Source of the DNA: Cytobacillus eiseniae
GTDB taxonomy: Bacteria > Bacillota > Bacilli > Bacillales > Cytobacillaceae
Length of the DNA: 64,000 nucleotides
Assembly: GCF_017874625.1 (NCBI RefSeq)
Contig: NZ_JAGIKZ010000008.1
Span: forward strand, 1-64,000
Reading direction: 5' to 3'
Shown here: piece by piece, positions 33,751-42,222 of the stretch
How the letters are laid out: each line of letters starts with the position of its first letter
Position numbering within the stretch: position 1 is the stretch's first letter
Position numbers and translations under genes: made by a program
The notes under the pieces: model-generated
What the model was told of the DNA's origin: nothing
Seen by the model: only the letters and a program-made list of their open reading frames with translations
Databases searched by the model: none

Positions 33751-34509
33751 TTACTCTTCTTCCATGAGTTCAAATTCTTCACTTTCCTGCCATTCCTTTT
33801 CTTTTTTCAACTTCCGTTTATATACAATCTTAGATAAGTTGATACTGATTTCATATAAGAAAAGCAAAGGGATTGCTACTAGCACATCTGACATAAAGTC
33901 TGGTGGTGAGATGACAATTGAAATGACAACCAATACAAAATAAGCATATTTTCTAATTTTTTGTAATGCATAAGGATCAATGATACCAAGTGATGTTAAG
34001 AACATAATCACAACAGGTAATTCAAATAAAATCCCAAATGGAATCGTCATATTCAAAATAAAGCGGAAATACTTGTCTGCTGTAAAGTTTGTTTCAAGCA
34101 TCTGTCCGCCCAGCTCAACTAGGAAATTTAAAACAGTTGGAAAAATCACAAAATAACCAAAGCTAAGACCTACAAGAAAAAGAACAAAAAGGGCTGGAAT
34201 ATATGAAAGTGAAAGCCGTCTTTCATTTGGTTTTAATGCAGGTTTCACAAACAACCAAATCTGCAATGCTAGAATTGGAATAGTCCCAGCTATTGCAATA
34301 ACTGTGGCAATCATAAAATATACCCAAATAATATCGCTTGGTCCAAGAACGATTAATTTAACATCAAGATCGCGAACAACCCAATGATAAATATCTTTTA
34401 CATATACAAATCCGACAATAAAAAAAACAAGAAAAGCGCCTACCGTAATAATAAGTCTTTTTCTTAATTCATCTAAATGATCAACTAAGTTTAGTTCTTT
34501 ATCACTCAT
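33751..34509 (-). CDS. tatC: Twin-arginine translocase subunit TatC
   Basis: This is a 252-residue membrane protein with about six helices. The family start LVDHLDELRKRL, the KPALKPNERR cytoplasmic loop and the PPDFMSDVLVAIPL loop are present. TatC recognises the twin-arginine signal of folded exported proteins. It lies about 90 bases after tatA, with an intervening hairpin. The C-terminus is charged (KRKLKKEKEW). Confidence 0.96.
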   Translation of the reverse strand: MSDKELNLVDHLDELRKRLIITVGAFLVFFIVGFVYVKDIYHWVVRDLDVKLIVLGPSDIIWVYFMIATVIAIAGTIPILALQIWLFVKPALKPNERRLSLSYIPALFVLFLVGLSFGYFVIFPTVLNFLVELGGQMLETNFTADKYFRFILNMTIPFGILFELPVVIMFLTSLGIIDPYALQKIRKYAYFVLVVISIVISPPDFMSDVLVAIPLLFLYEISINLSKIVYKRKLKKEKEWQESEEFELMEEE

Positions 34510-34562
34510 AATTTTCTCCTGCCATTTTCAAGTGAGTAATTACATTATTGACGTTAAAAGCC

Positions 34563-34597
34563 GAAAAAAAGGGCAAGACATAAAATCTTGCGCCCTT
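34563..34597 (-). terminator. Hairpin between tatA and tatC
   Basis: AAGGGC-GCAAGA/TCTTG-CCCTT followed by TTTTTTT in minus sense, overlapping the tatA stop. It should lower tatC relative to tatA. Confidence 0.8.
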
Positions 34598-34793
34598 ATT
34601 TAACCGTTTTTTTCTTATCGTCATCTTCAAATTCTTCCATAACATCACTTGTTAATTCACGAGTGGACTTCTTAAATTCTCTTAAAGTCTGACCGAAGGC
34701 ACGCCCAATTTCAGGCAATTTCTTTGGTCCGAAGATAATTAATGCCAATACAAGAATTAATATTAATCCAGGAATACCGATGTTTGATAACAT
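34596..34793 (-). CDS. tatA: Twin-arginine translocase subunit TatA
   Basis: This is a 65-residue protein with a short N-terminal helix ([20 protein letters not shown]), the FGPKKLPE hinge, an amphipathic helix, and an acidic tail ([10 protein letters not shown]). It forms the Tat pore with TatC. ATG 34793 has GGAGG 7 bases upstream; the other ATG at 34799 overlaps it. In Bacillus one TatA protein does the jobs of TatA and TatB. Confidence 0.95.
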   Translation of the reverse strand: MLSNIGIPGLILILVLALIIFGPKKLPEIGRAFGQTLREFKKSTRELTSDVMEEFEDDDKKKTVK

Positions 34794-35005
34794 AAACATC
34801 CTCCTTCAAGTACTTACTTTAAATCTAGTTTCATTATAGTATTTAACAAGCTAGTTGTGGGCATGAAATTAAAAAATTCATATTTAGTTCACAAAAAAAA
34901 TATATATTATTGATTTGTGACTTTTTTCATTTCTATTTGCCCTCAATTCTGCCGTATTCCTATCCTTGAAACTTTATATTCGTATACAATCATACCCTTT
35001 TCAAC

Positions 35006-36274
35006 TTAAACAAGCAAATGGAATAGGTTACTGTCCTTATTTATCTCTTTATAGGAAAAACCCTTCCTATCCATTCTTTCAATTAAGCCAGCATAATCCT
35101 CTCTAGATTTCAGTTCAATTCCTACGAAAGCAGGCCCATTTTCTTTATTATTTTTCTTCGTGTATTCAAAACGGGTTATATCATCCGTCTTTCCAAGTAC
35201 TTCATCTAGGAATTCTCGCAATGCTCCCGCACGTTGTGGAAAGTTGATAATAAAAAAGTATAACAGTCCCTCATATAATAATGAACGTTCCTTCATTTCC
35301 TGCATTCTTCCAATATCATTATTTCCACCACTGATTACACATACTATATTCTTATCTTTAATCTCACTCTTATAAAAGTCAAGCGCAGCAATAGGCATGG
35401 CACCTGCTGGCTCGGCGATAATTGCGTGTTCATTATACAATTCAAGAATCATTGTACAAACCTTCCCCTCAGGAACAAGGATAATATCATCTACTAATTC
35501 TTGACAAACATCAAATGTTTTCTTTCCAACACATTTAACTGCGGCACCATCCACAAACTTATCCATTTCATTCAACGTCGTAACAGTTTGATTTTTGATG
35601 GATGTTTTCATAGAAGCAGCACCTTTTGGTTCAACACCAATCATTTTTGTTTTAGGTGAGATACTTTTTATATATGTACTCATTCCTGCCATTAAACCAC
35701 CACCGCCAATACTCGTAAAAACAAAATCAATTGGCTCTTCACAATCATTTAAGATTTCAACCGCAACGGTCCCTTGACCAGCTATTACCTTCTCATGATC
35801 AAATGGATGAATAAAGGATCTTTGCTCCTCCTCAGCACATTGAAGTGCTTTTGTATAGGAATCATCAAATGTGTCGCCTACTAAAATAATTTCAATAAAA
35901 TCTCTGCCAAACATTTCAACTTGATTTACTTTCTGACTTGGGGTCGTAACTGGCATAAAGATTTTCCCTTTAACACCTAGTTGTTTGCAAGCATATGCAA
36001 CGCCTTGCGCGTGATTTCCTGCACTTGCACAAACAATGCCCTTTTTTAGTTCCTCTACAGCTAATGACTTCACGGCATAGAATGCTCCTCTAAGCTTAAA
36101 AGAGCGGACATGCTGTAAATCCTCTCGTTTTAAATAGACATTACAGGCATATTTTTCCGATAGACGCTCATTTTTTTGCAAAGGAGTATGGGCAACAATG
36201 TCTTTCAACTGCTGATAGGCAATTAAAATTTCCTCCAACTGCACCCATTTTTTCTTCATCACCTTTTGTTCCAT
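35006..36274 (-). CDS. ilvA: Threonine ammonia-lyase (threonine dehydratase)
   Basis: This 422-residue PLP enzyme converts threonine to 2-oxobutanoate for isoleucine synthesis. The Schiff-base Lys60 in SFKLRGA, the GGGGLMAGM phosphate loop and SGGNNDIGRM are present. The C-terminal 90 residues (YFFIINFPQRAGALREFLDE) form a single ACT-like regulatory domain. Length fits the Bacillus enzyme. No T-box leader is visible upstream. Confidence 0.95.
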   Translation of the reverse strand: MEQKVMKKKWVQLEEILIAYQQLKDIVAHTPLQKNERLSEKYACNVYLKREDLQHVRSFKLRGAFYAVKSLAVEELKKGIVCASAGNHAQGVAYACKQLGVKGKIFMPVTTPSQKVNQVEMFGRDFIEIILVGDTFDDSYTKALQCAEEEQRSFIHPFDHEKVIAGQGTVAVEILNDCEEPIDFVFTSIGGGGLMAGMSTYIKSISPKTKMIGVEPKGAASMKTSIKNQTVTTLNEMDKFVDGAAVKCVGKKTFDVCQELVDDIILVPEGKVCTMILELYNEHAIIAEPAGAMPIAALDFYKSEIKDKNIVCVISGGNNDIGRMQEMKERSLLYEGLLYFFIINFPQRAGALREFLDEVLGKTDDITRFEYTKKNNKENGPAFVGIELKSREDYAGLIERMDRKGFSYKEINKDSNLFHLLV

Positions 36275-36460
36275 TTGTCACCCTCATCTCTCTAACGTTT
36301 AATTTTTCAATTATATCATGTCAAAAATGGTTTTCAATCATATAATTTAAATATTTAAACTTTTCCGATATTTTGCGGATTAAAAAGAAGGATTTTAACA
36401 TATACTGATCGAAAGTTATGAAAATCCGATTTTTATCTTATCTACTAGGGAGGTGGAATT

Positions 36461-36697
36461 GTGGAATATTCATTATGCAGCCTTGATAGCTCGTTGCCCG
36501 TTGAAGTTACTTTGGATGAGGATAATGGACGGTATATGATTCGCAAAAGCGACTCTAGCGGAGAGTTTTTCAATACACCTTATGAATTAATTCAATGGGT
36601 AAAAAGTAACTTTTCACCTGAAGATTTTTGTGATCCTCTTGAGTTTCAAGGAATGGTGAAGGAACTAACAGAATACTTAGTTAACCCAAGCTATTAA
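36461..36697 (+). CDS. Small acidic protein next to ilvA
   Basis: This 78-residue protein starts with GTG after GGGAGGTGGAATT. It is acidic and soluble (LDEDNGRYMIRKSDSSGEFF, SPEDFCDPLEFQGMVKEL). In B. subtilis the small gene ypmP sits next to ilvA, so this may be its counterpart by position; I cannot confirm the sequence match. It is divergent from ilvA. Confidence 0.7.
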   Translation: MEYSLCSLDSSLPVEVTLDEDNGRYMIRKSDSSGEFFNTPYELIQWVKSNFSPEDFCDPLEFQGMVKELTEYLVNPSY

Positions 36698-36698
36698 T

Positions 36699-36983
36699 GT
36701 AAGAACAAATGCGCAAGCGCTTTGATCATCCTCAGGCATAGCACAAGACGAGCCTCACGGAAAAGGTGTCCTTTACCGATCTTTAGAGGATCGGCTTGTG
36801 ACCTCTAGGTCGACAAAAACGCGACTGTCGACACTAGTACATCCTGTACGTCGGGGGTAGGCGCTCCTCCTATAAGAAAAACACTTATACTCGTGCGATG
36901 CTTATTCTGCTGAAGTATTCCTTGTGGAGCTGGACGCAGACAAATTTGTCGCAAAGTTATACACAACATTCAAGTTTAGTTTA
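36699..36983. repeat. Dispersed repeat family B, copy 1
   Basis: About 285 bp, strongly similar along its length to 37848-38138: CGCAAGCGC, CAGGCATAGCACAAGACGAG, GATCTTTAGAGGAT, CTGTACGTCGGGGGTAGGCG and CTTGTGGAGCTGGACGCAGA. It includes several short inverted repeats and no plausible gene. It lies downstream of plsC. Confidence 0.9.
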
Positions 36984-37000
36984 CAATTTCCTGAACAATT

Positions 37001-37036
37001 GCAAAAGGCTTCTGTTTCGTAACAGAAGCCTTTTGC
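37001..37036 (-). terminator. Terminator of plsC
   Basis: GCAAAAGGCTTCTGTT/AACAGAAGCCTTTTGC forms a perfect 16-bp stem with loop TCGT. Confidence 0.9.
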
Positions 37037-37044
37037 ATCGATCT

Positions 37045-37761
37045 TTATAAAGAAAAGCTATCAATAATTATCTTTCTTACAGCTACTGCTGTTTCCTTTA
37101 AATCTCTTTGCTGAAACACACTTGGGTCGATAGGCTGACAAATATTGATTTGTACATTAGCAGGACGAACGAGACGTCCATTCTTTTCAAATATATCTGA
37201 AGTCCCTTTGATCCCAATCGGTACGATCGGTACGCCTGCATCTTTTGCTAGACGTAAGCCTCCTGTTTTAAATTCTCCAATTGGCCCGCCCTTGCTTCTT
37301 GTCCCTTCTGGAAAAATAACGATGGAATGACCGTTCTTTAATTTTTCAACACCTTCACGGATTGATTTCACCGCACTTCTACGATCCTTCCGATCGATAA
37401 AAACACAGTTCATTACCTCCATCCAAGAAGAGATAATTGGCGCCTTCTTTACTTCCACTTTGGAAATGAACCCAAAAGGCTTTTCAATATTTGCTAATAA
37501 TACAGGAATATCAAAATCACCTTCATGATTGCATACAAATACAACAGGACCATCTGGAATCAATTCCTGACCTTTCACTTGTACGTGAGAACCTGTTATC
37601 TTCATAATTGTTTTAGACCATTTACTAGGTGTTTGATGAATCAAACGATCACGTTCATCAACTGGCATTTCTGGATGTAACTTTTTCATTTTTGATAATG
37701 TTGGCAAGCTATATACTAGATAGCTCATCATGTAAATTAAAAATGCGAGTAATCGTATCAT
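37045..37761 (-). CDS. plsC: 1-acyl-sn-glycerol-3-phosphate acyltransferase PlsC
   Basis: This is a 238-residue membrane-bound acyltransferase with an N-terminal hydrophobic helix. The catalytic CNHEGDFD (HX4D), the FIDRKDR motif, the glycerol-phosphate site FPEGTRSKGG and VPIVPIGIKG are in order. It makes phosphatidic acid. B. subtilis has it between ilvA and dfrA, as here. It is bracketed by two direct copies of a roughly 285-bp repeat. Confidence 0.95.
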   Translation of the reverse strand: MIRLLAFLIYMMSYLVYSLPTLSKMKKLHPEMPVDERDRLIHQTPSKWSKTIMKITGSHVQVKGQELIPDGPVVFVCNHEGDFDIPVLLANIEKPFGFISKVEVKKAPIISSWMEVMNCVFIDRKDRRSAVKSIREGVEKLKNGHSIVIFPEGTRSKGGPIGEFKTGGLRLAKDAGVPIVPIGIKGTSDIFEKNGRLVRPANVQINICQPIDPSVFQQRDLKETAVAVRKIIIDSFSL

Positions 37762-37847
37762 GCTGTTCCTCCCAAACTCTCAACTGCATTTTCTATTATA
37801 TAATAGATAAGTATATTTAACTATAGTGCTCATATTTGTATTCTAAA

Positions 37848-38138
37848 GTAAGAACAAAAGCGCAAGCGCCTTGATCAGCCTCAGGCATAGCACAAGACGA
37901 GCCTTACTAAAAAGGCGTCCTATACCGATCTTTAGAGGATTGGCTTGTGACCTCGAGGTCGACAAAAACGCGACGTCCTGTCGCATTGTCGACACTAGTA
38001 CGTCCTGTACGTCGGGGGTAGGCGCTCCTCCTATAAGAAAAACACTTATACTCGTGCGATGCTTATTCTGCCGAAGTATTCCTTGTGGAGCTGGACGCAG
38101 AACTTGTCACAAAGTTATCCGCAACATTTACATTTGTA
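37848..38138. repeat. Dispersed repeat family B, copy 2
   Basis: Same orientation as copy 1, with an extra ACGTCCTGTCGCATT segment in the middle. It lies between plsC and dfrA. The 95-codon open frame inside it has no ribosome site and is not a gene. Confidence 0.9.
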
Positions 38139-38149
38139 TTTTCCTATAT

Positions 38150-38180
38150 AAAAAATAAAGCAGCCTAGAATTAGGCTGCA
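38150..38180 (-). terminator. Terminator of thyA-dfrA
   Basis: GCAGCCTA/TAGGCTGC, then TTTATTTTTT in minus sense. Confidence 0.85.
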
Positions 38181-38185
38181 GTAAA

Positions 38186-38674
38186 TTATGTATTTCGCGT
38201 ATAAATTTCAAAATCATAATCATATGGGTTTTTTTCGTTTCTAATCCCTTTTTCCTTCGAAATCAAAGTCCATTCGGCTAAAATGAGCTCCGGGAAAAAT
38301 GTATCCCCTTCAAACTCATGATGAATCCGAGTTAAATAAAGCTTGTCTGCTTTAGGTAAAATCAGTGAAAAGATTTCAGCACCACCAATAACAAAGATTT
38401 CTTCGTCCGTTTGTTTGCTATATTCTAGAAGTGCGTCAATTGATTTCATGATTGTACAGCCCTCACATGCAAAATCCTGATTACGAGTGATGACTATATT
38501 CTCTCTTCCTGGCAACGGTCTTCCAATTGAATCCCATGTTTTTCTGCCCATCGCAATTGGATGCCCCATGGTCGTCCGCTTGAAAAATTTTAAATCCTCA
38601 GGCAAATGCCATGGCAGCTGATTGTTTACACCAATCACACGATTGTTGTCCATTGCCCACATAAGTGAGATCAT
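38186..38674 (-). CDS. dfrA: Dihydrofolate reductase
   Basis: This is a 162-residue enzyme reducing dihydrofolate to tetrahydrofolate with NADPH. Standard motifs: [31 protein letters not shown] with the catalytic acid, [16 protein letters not shown] and FVIGGAEIF. It overlaps thyA by 4 bases (ATGA) and recycles the dihydrofolate made by ThyA. Confidence 0.97.
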   Translation of the reverse strand: MISLMWAMDNNRVIGVNNQLPWHLPEDLKFFKRTTMGHPIAMGRKTWDSIGRPLPGRENIVITRNQDFACEGCTIMKSIDALLEYSKQTDEEIFVIGGAEIFSLILPKADKLYLTRIHHEFEGDTFFPELILAEWTLISKEKGIRNEKNPYDYDFEIYTRNT

Positions 38675-39465
38675 ACACTCACCACTCCTTTAATATGTGG
38701 ATGTGGATCATATTCTTCAAGAGTGAAATCTTCAAATGTAAATCCGAAAATATCTTTAACCTCAGAATTTATTCTCATTTTAGGCATTGAACGAACATCT
38801 CTGTTTAATTGCAGCTGAATTTGATCAAGATGATTATGATAAATATGAGTATCCCCAAATGTATGGACAAATTCACCAGGTTCTAAATCACAAACTTGTG
38901 CAATCATTAGTGTAAGAAGTGCATAGGATGCAATATTAAATGGAACACCTAGAAATACATCTGCTGACCGCTGATACAATTGACAAGAAAGCTTCCCATC
39001 AGCCACATAAAATTGGAACATACAATGACATGGCGGCAAGGCCATCTTTTCAATATCTCCAACATTCCATGCATTCACGATCAAACGTCGTGAATCCGGA
39101 TTTGTTTTTATTTGATCGATTAATTCAGTAATCTGATCAATAGTGTTTCCATCTCCACTCGTCCATGACCTCCATTGGTGGCCATATACGGGGCCTAGAT
39201 TTCCATCCTCATCAGCCCACTCATTCCAAATTCGCACCCCATTATCTTGCAGGTACTTAACATTTGTATCTCCATTTAAAAACCATAGTAATTCGTGGAT
39301 AATCGAACGAACATGCAATTTTTTTGTCGTTAATAGAGGAAAGCCCTCAGCTAAATTAAAACGCATTTGATAGCCAAATGTGCTAATTGTGCCTGTTCCT
39401 GTTCGATCTTCTTTGTTAACACCATTTTCAAGGACATGCTTGCAAAGCTCCAGATATTGTTTCAT
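38671..39465 (-). CDS. thyA: Thymidylate synthase ThyA-type
   Basis: This 264-residue enzyme methylates dUMP to dTMP using methylene-tetrahydrofolate. Key motifs: [25 protein letters not shown], the nucleophile in [12 protein letters not shown], and [22 protein letters not shown] 39465 is chosen over GTG 39471, which overlaps the GGTTGGG ribosome site. It is first in the thyA-dfrA pair. Size fits the ThyA/ThyB type of B. subtilis. Confidence 0.96.
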   Translation of the reverse strand: MKQYLELCKHVLENGVNKEDRTGTGTISTFGYQMRFNLAEGFPLLTTKKLHVRSIIHELLWFLNGDTNVKYLQDNGVRIWNEWADEDGNLGPVYGHQWRSWTSGDGNTIDQITELIDQIKTNPDSRRLIVNAWNVGDIEKMALPPCHCMFQFYVADGKLSCQLYQRSADVFLGVPFNIASYALLTLMIAQVCDLEPGEFVHTFGDTHIYHNHLDQIQLQLNRDVRSMPKMRINSEVKDIFGFTFEDFTLEEYDPHPHIKGVVSV

Positions 39466-39543
39466 TTTCACCCAACCTTTTTTGTATCATGCTTATATTG
39501 TGAGAGATGTAAGCATTTTTTTCAAGCGTTATTTAGGTTAAGT

Positions 39544-40245
39544 CTAGTTTAAACCTTTTATAAATCGATATGTCTCTGGTGCCCTATTTTTTAAAAGATT
39601 TCTTGAATCTCCTCCTAGAAAATATAATGCAAAGGCTTCTGCAAAATATTCTTCAGGAAACGATAAGAAGTAATCTTGTGATGGAAATAATTTAGCTTTC
39701 TCCTTTTTCCAAATTGCTTGAAATTTATGGTTATTTCGAATTCCCTTATATACATATCGATCTATAGAATGGGCAAGTTCATGCAGTTCTAAATTAATCG
39801 AGCTGTGCCCACTTCCCTTATCACTCGAACCAATTTTAACAAGGACGGTTCGGGAACCGCCGATGCCAGGAACATCATCCCATGTCGTTCCATTAGTATA
39901 TCCTCTAGGGATGATTCCTTGTAGATGTGCAGCAGTAGGGTTATCTGTCAATTGTCCAATGAAAAGTTTAAGCTTAATATTTTCTTCGCCTACTTTTGAT
40001 AAAAGCGAGAATGGCAAGTTATCTAATCTTGAAATAATTTGAGAAGCTGCATATTCATCAAATGGTTCAGTAGGTAATATGATTATGCTGCCTAATAAAT
40101 TAGAGGAATTTAAGACAAGCGTTTCTTTTAGAAGTGAATGCCTAGGATAATCTTTCAGTAGGATCCCACCCATCGCTGCTTGCGAATTGCCCATTAATGC
40201 AAGTGAAATGATTAACATAAATGTACATAAACTAAACTTTTTCAT
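39544..40245 (-). CDS. Secreted M34/PPEP-like zinc metalloprotease
   Basis: This is a 233-residue exported protein: a signal peptide at 1-24 (ending SQAA), then one domain with the HExxH zinc motif HELAHSID (155-159) and a downstream FPEEYFAEAFALYF, which should give the third zinc ligand. The pattern fits the catalytic fold of anthrax lethal factor and the Pro-Pro endopeptidases (PPEP) found in Clostridium, Paenibacillus and Geobacillus. The substrate may be a proline-rich surface protein. GGGG lies before ATG 40245. Confidence 0.82.
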   Translation of the reverse strand: MKKFSLCTFMLIISLALMGNSQAAMGGILLKDYPRHSLLKETLVLNSSNLLGSIIILPTEPFDEYAASQIISRLDNLPFSLLSKVGEENIKLKLFIGQLTDNPTAAHLQGIIPRGYTNGTTWDDVPGIGGSRTVLVKIGSSDKGSGHSSINLELHELAHSIDRYVYKGIRNNHKFQAIWKKEKAKLFPSQDYFLSFPEEYFAEAFALYFLGGDSRNLLKNRAPETYRFIKGLN

Positions 40246-40390
40246 TGGCAATGCCCCTTTGGTCATTCTCGGGAAGTACTATCTTCATAAATGAATAGTT
40301 TAATTATATCATGGGCGAGTATTTCATAGAACGCTAGTTATCTAGAAGAATATACAGTATTTGGGGGTAATTTCCAAAAGGAGAAACAGC

Positions 40391-40427
40391 AAAAAAGCCT
40401 GAAGATTTCTTTCAGGCTTTTTATTAA
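40391..40427 (-). terminator. Terminator of the yceG-telA-terD unit
   Basis: AAAAAAGCCTGAA/TTCAGGCTTTTT with loop GATTTCT. Confidence 0.9.
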
Positions 40428-40445
40428 TAAGAATGGTTTCAACGA

Positions 40446-41057
40446 TTAAGAGAATGTGCGGACAACATCGCCAAGGCCTGGTGCAGATGTACCTGTACCA
40501 ACAGCAGCGAACTTCCATTCACTTCCATGACGATATAATTCACCAACGATTAAGCAAGTTTGTCCACTATAATTATCCGTTAAATTAAAGTGAATTAATT
40601 CTTGGTTATTCGCAGAATTCACAATTCGAATAAATGCATTTTGAATCATGCCGAAATGCTGTTTTCTCTTTACACAATCATAAATATTAACGACAAACAC
40701 AAGCTTATGAACTTGTGATGGTACACGACTTAAATCAACAAGGACTTGCTCGTCATCTCCGTCTCCATCCCCAGTCAAATTATCACCCGTATGTTGTACA
40801 CTGCCATCTTTACTTTTTAAATTACCGAAATAGATCACGTCACTATTATTTCTGATCTTCCCATTTTCCCCTAACATAATGACAGATGCGTCACAGTCAA
40901 TATTCGAACCGCCTCCGCCACCGAACAGCGATCCTAATAATCCTCCGCCACCACTTTTTTGTACAGGATCCCATCCTAAACCTACCATAATTTTTGAAAG
41001 TCCTGGGTTCCCTTTTGTTAAATCGACACGTTGTCCTTTTTGTAAATTAATAGCCAT
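40446..41057 (-). CDS. TerD-family protein with glycine-rich insert
   Basis: This 203-residue protein of the TerD calcium-binding family shares MAINLQKGQRVDLTKGNPGL, DDEQVLVDL and [13 protein letters not shown] features. Near residues 33-52 it carries a Gly-rich insertion (GGGGLLGSLFGGGGG), and the first calcium loop reads NIDCDAS rather than DFDLDSS as in its paralogue at 50015. Calcium binding may be changed. It is last in the yceG-telA-terD unit. Tellurite and envelope-stress resistance is the known family role. Confidence 0.9.
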   Translation of the reverse strand: MAINLQKGQRVDLTKGNPGLSKIMVGLGWDPVQKSGGGGLLGSLFGGGGGSNIDCDASVIMLGENGKIRNNSDVIYFGNLKSKDGSVQHTGDNLTGDGDGDDEQVLVDLSRVPSQVHKLVFVVNIYDCVKRKQHFGMIQNAFIRIVNSANNQELIHFNLTDNYSGQTCLIVGELYRHGSEWKFAAVGTGTSAPGLGDVVRTFS

Positions 41058-41112
41058 TTACTTCACCTCATAAAAGTATTATGTAATCAATCGGTGAAAC
41101 ACCGATTGTGTA

Positions 41113-42222
41113 TTAACCTTGTTGCTTAATTTTTTTGAAATTATCTTGAAGCTGTTCAAGTCTTTTTGTACCCTCTTCACGCATACGCTTATTTTCTTCT
41201 TCAATTGCTTTTGTTTCCTGCATGCCTTTTATAATAATATTCCATGATTCCTCAATCGTTTCAATCTTGATGCTTGGACTTCCAGCAAGTCTTGCAATAT
41301 CAGCACTTTGTGTTGAAATATTTTGCGCATTGCGAAGAAGCATTTCATTTGTTCTTCGATCAAGTTCATTCATTGAATCAGCTACTAGCTTTTGTCTTTT
41401 TGCTGCTACAGCTTGAATAAGTCCATTTTTAAAAATTGGAATTGTCGTTACAAAGGCAGAATTGATTTTTCCAATCAGCTTCGTATTCCCTCTTTGTAGC
41501 AGACGGATTTGTGGTGCAGTCTGAAGAGAGACCATCTTAGCCATTTCTAGATCATACACTCGTTGTTCAAGTAGATCGACTGCATTTCTTAGCGTATCAA
41601 GCTGCATGGATGCCATTTGGTCACCAGCAGCTGCACGTGACTCAAGCTGCGGCAATTGGTTTGCTTTCAATTCATCTACCTTCATCTGGCCAGCCACTGC
41701 ATACTTCTCAAGTGTGATATAGTACTGATAGTTTTGTTCGTACATCTGGTCAAGCATTGTTGTCGAATCAACCATCTCATTTTGATACTTTGAAATTTCC
41801 ACATATACTTTATCAATTTCGTGGCCCATCGTTTGGTATTTACCAAACAGCTTATCCATTAGCTTTTCGCCTTTTTTAAATAGCTTGCCAAATAAACCGC
41901 CAGATGTTTTCTCAAAATCTTTTTTGTCAAATTTATCCATTATCCGGCCGAGCTGCTTTAATAATTCTCCTGAATCCTCAACTTTAGTCGCTCTCATATT
42001 GCCGAGAATTTGATCGGAGAAACGAGAAATTTGAGTAGCTGGTTCTTTCCCAAACTCAAGAATTTGAATTTGATCCTTTTCATCAATTGTTCTTGCTAAA
42101 TTCATCACTTCTGGGTCTTGACGCAAAGCTAGTTTAATTTCAGATACACTCGCTTCAGTCAATTTTTCTTCAGGTGCTTTATTTAATGTTAAATCTAAAT
42201 TTGTCTGCTGCATTTGATTCAT
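41113..42222 (-). CDS. yceH: TelA-family toxic anion resistance protein YceH
   Basis: This is a 369-residue protein, mostly alpha-helical and probably coiled coil (LDQMYEQNYQYYITLEKYAV, LESRAAAGDQMASMQLDTLR, TAPQIRLLQRGNTKLIGKIN), as in TelA. The start overlaps yceG by 4 bases. TelA proteins work with TerC and TerD in tellurite and membrane-stress resistance; the biochemical role is not settled. Confidence 0.93.
   Translation of the reverse strand: MNQMQQTNLDLTLNKAPEEKLTEASVSEIKLALRQDPEVMNLARTIDEKDQIQILEFGKEPATQISRFSDQILGNMRATKVEDSGELLKQLGRIMDKFDKKDFEKTSGGLFGKLFKKGEKLMDKLFGKYQTMGHEIDKVYVEISKYQNEMVDSTTMLDQMYEQNYQYYITLEKYAVAGQMKVDELKANQLPQLESRAAAGDQMASMQLDTLRNAVDLLEQRVYDLEMAKMVSLQTAPQIRLLQRGNTKLIGKINSAFVTTIPIFKNGLIQAVAAKRQKLVADSMNELDRRTNEMLLRNAQNISTQSADIARLAGSPSIKIETIEESWNIIIKGMQETKAIEEENKRMREEGTKRLEQLQDNFKKIKQQG

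Noticed and set aside
36275-36460. T-box leader for ilvA
   Set aside because: Too short, and no T-box core (AGGGTGG) on the minus strand.
37871-38158. 95-codon plus-strand frame
   Set aside because: It lies within family B copy 2; the sister copy lacks the same frame.
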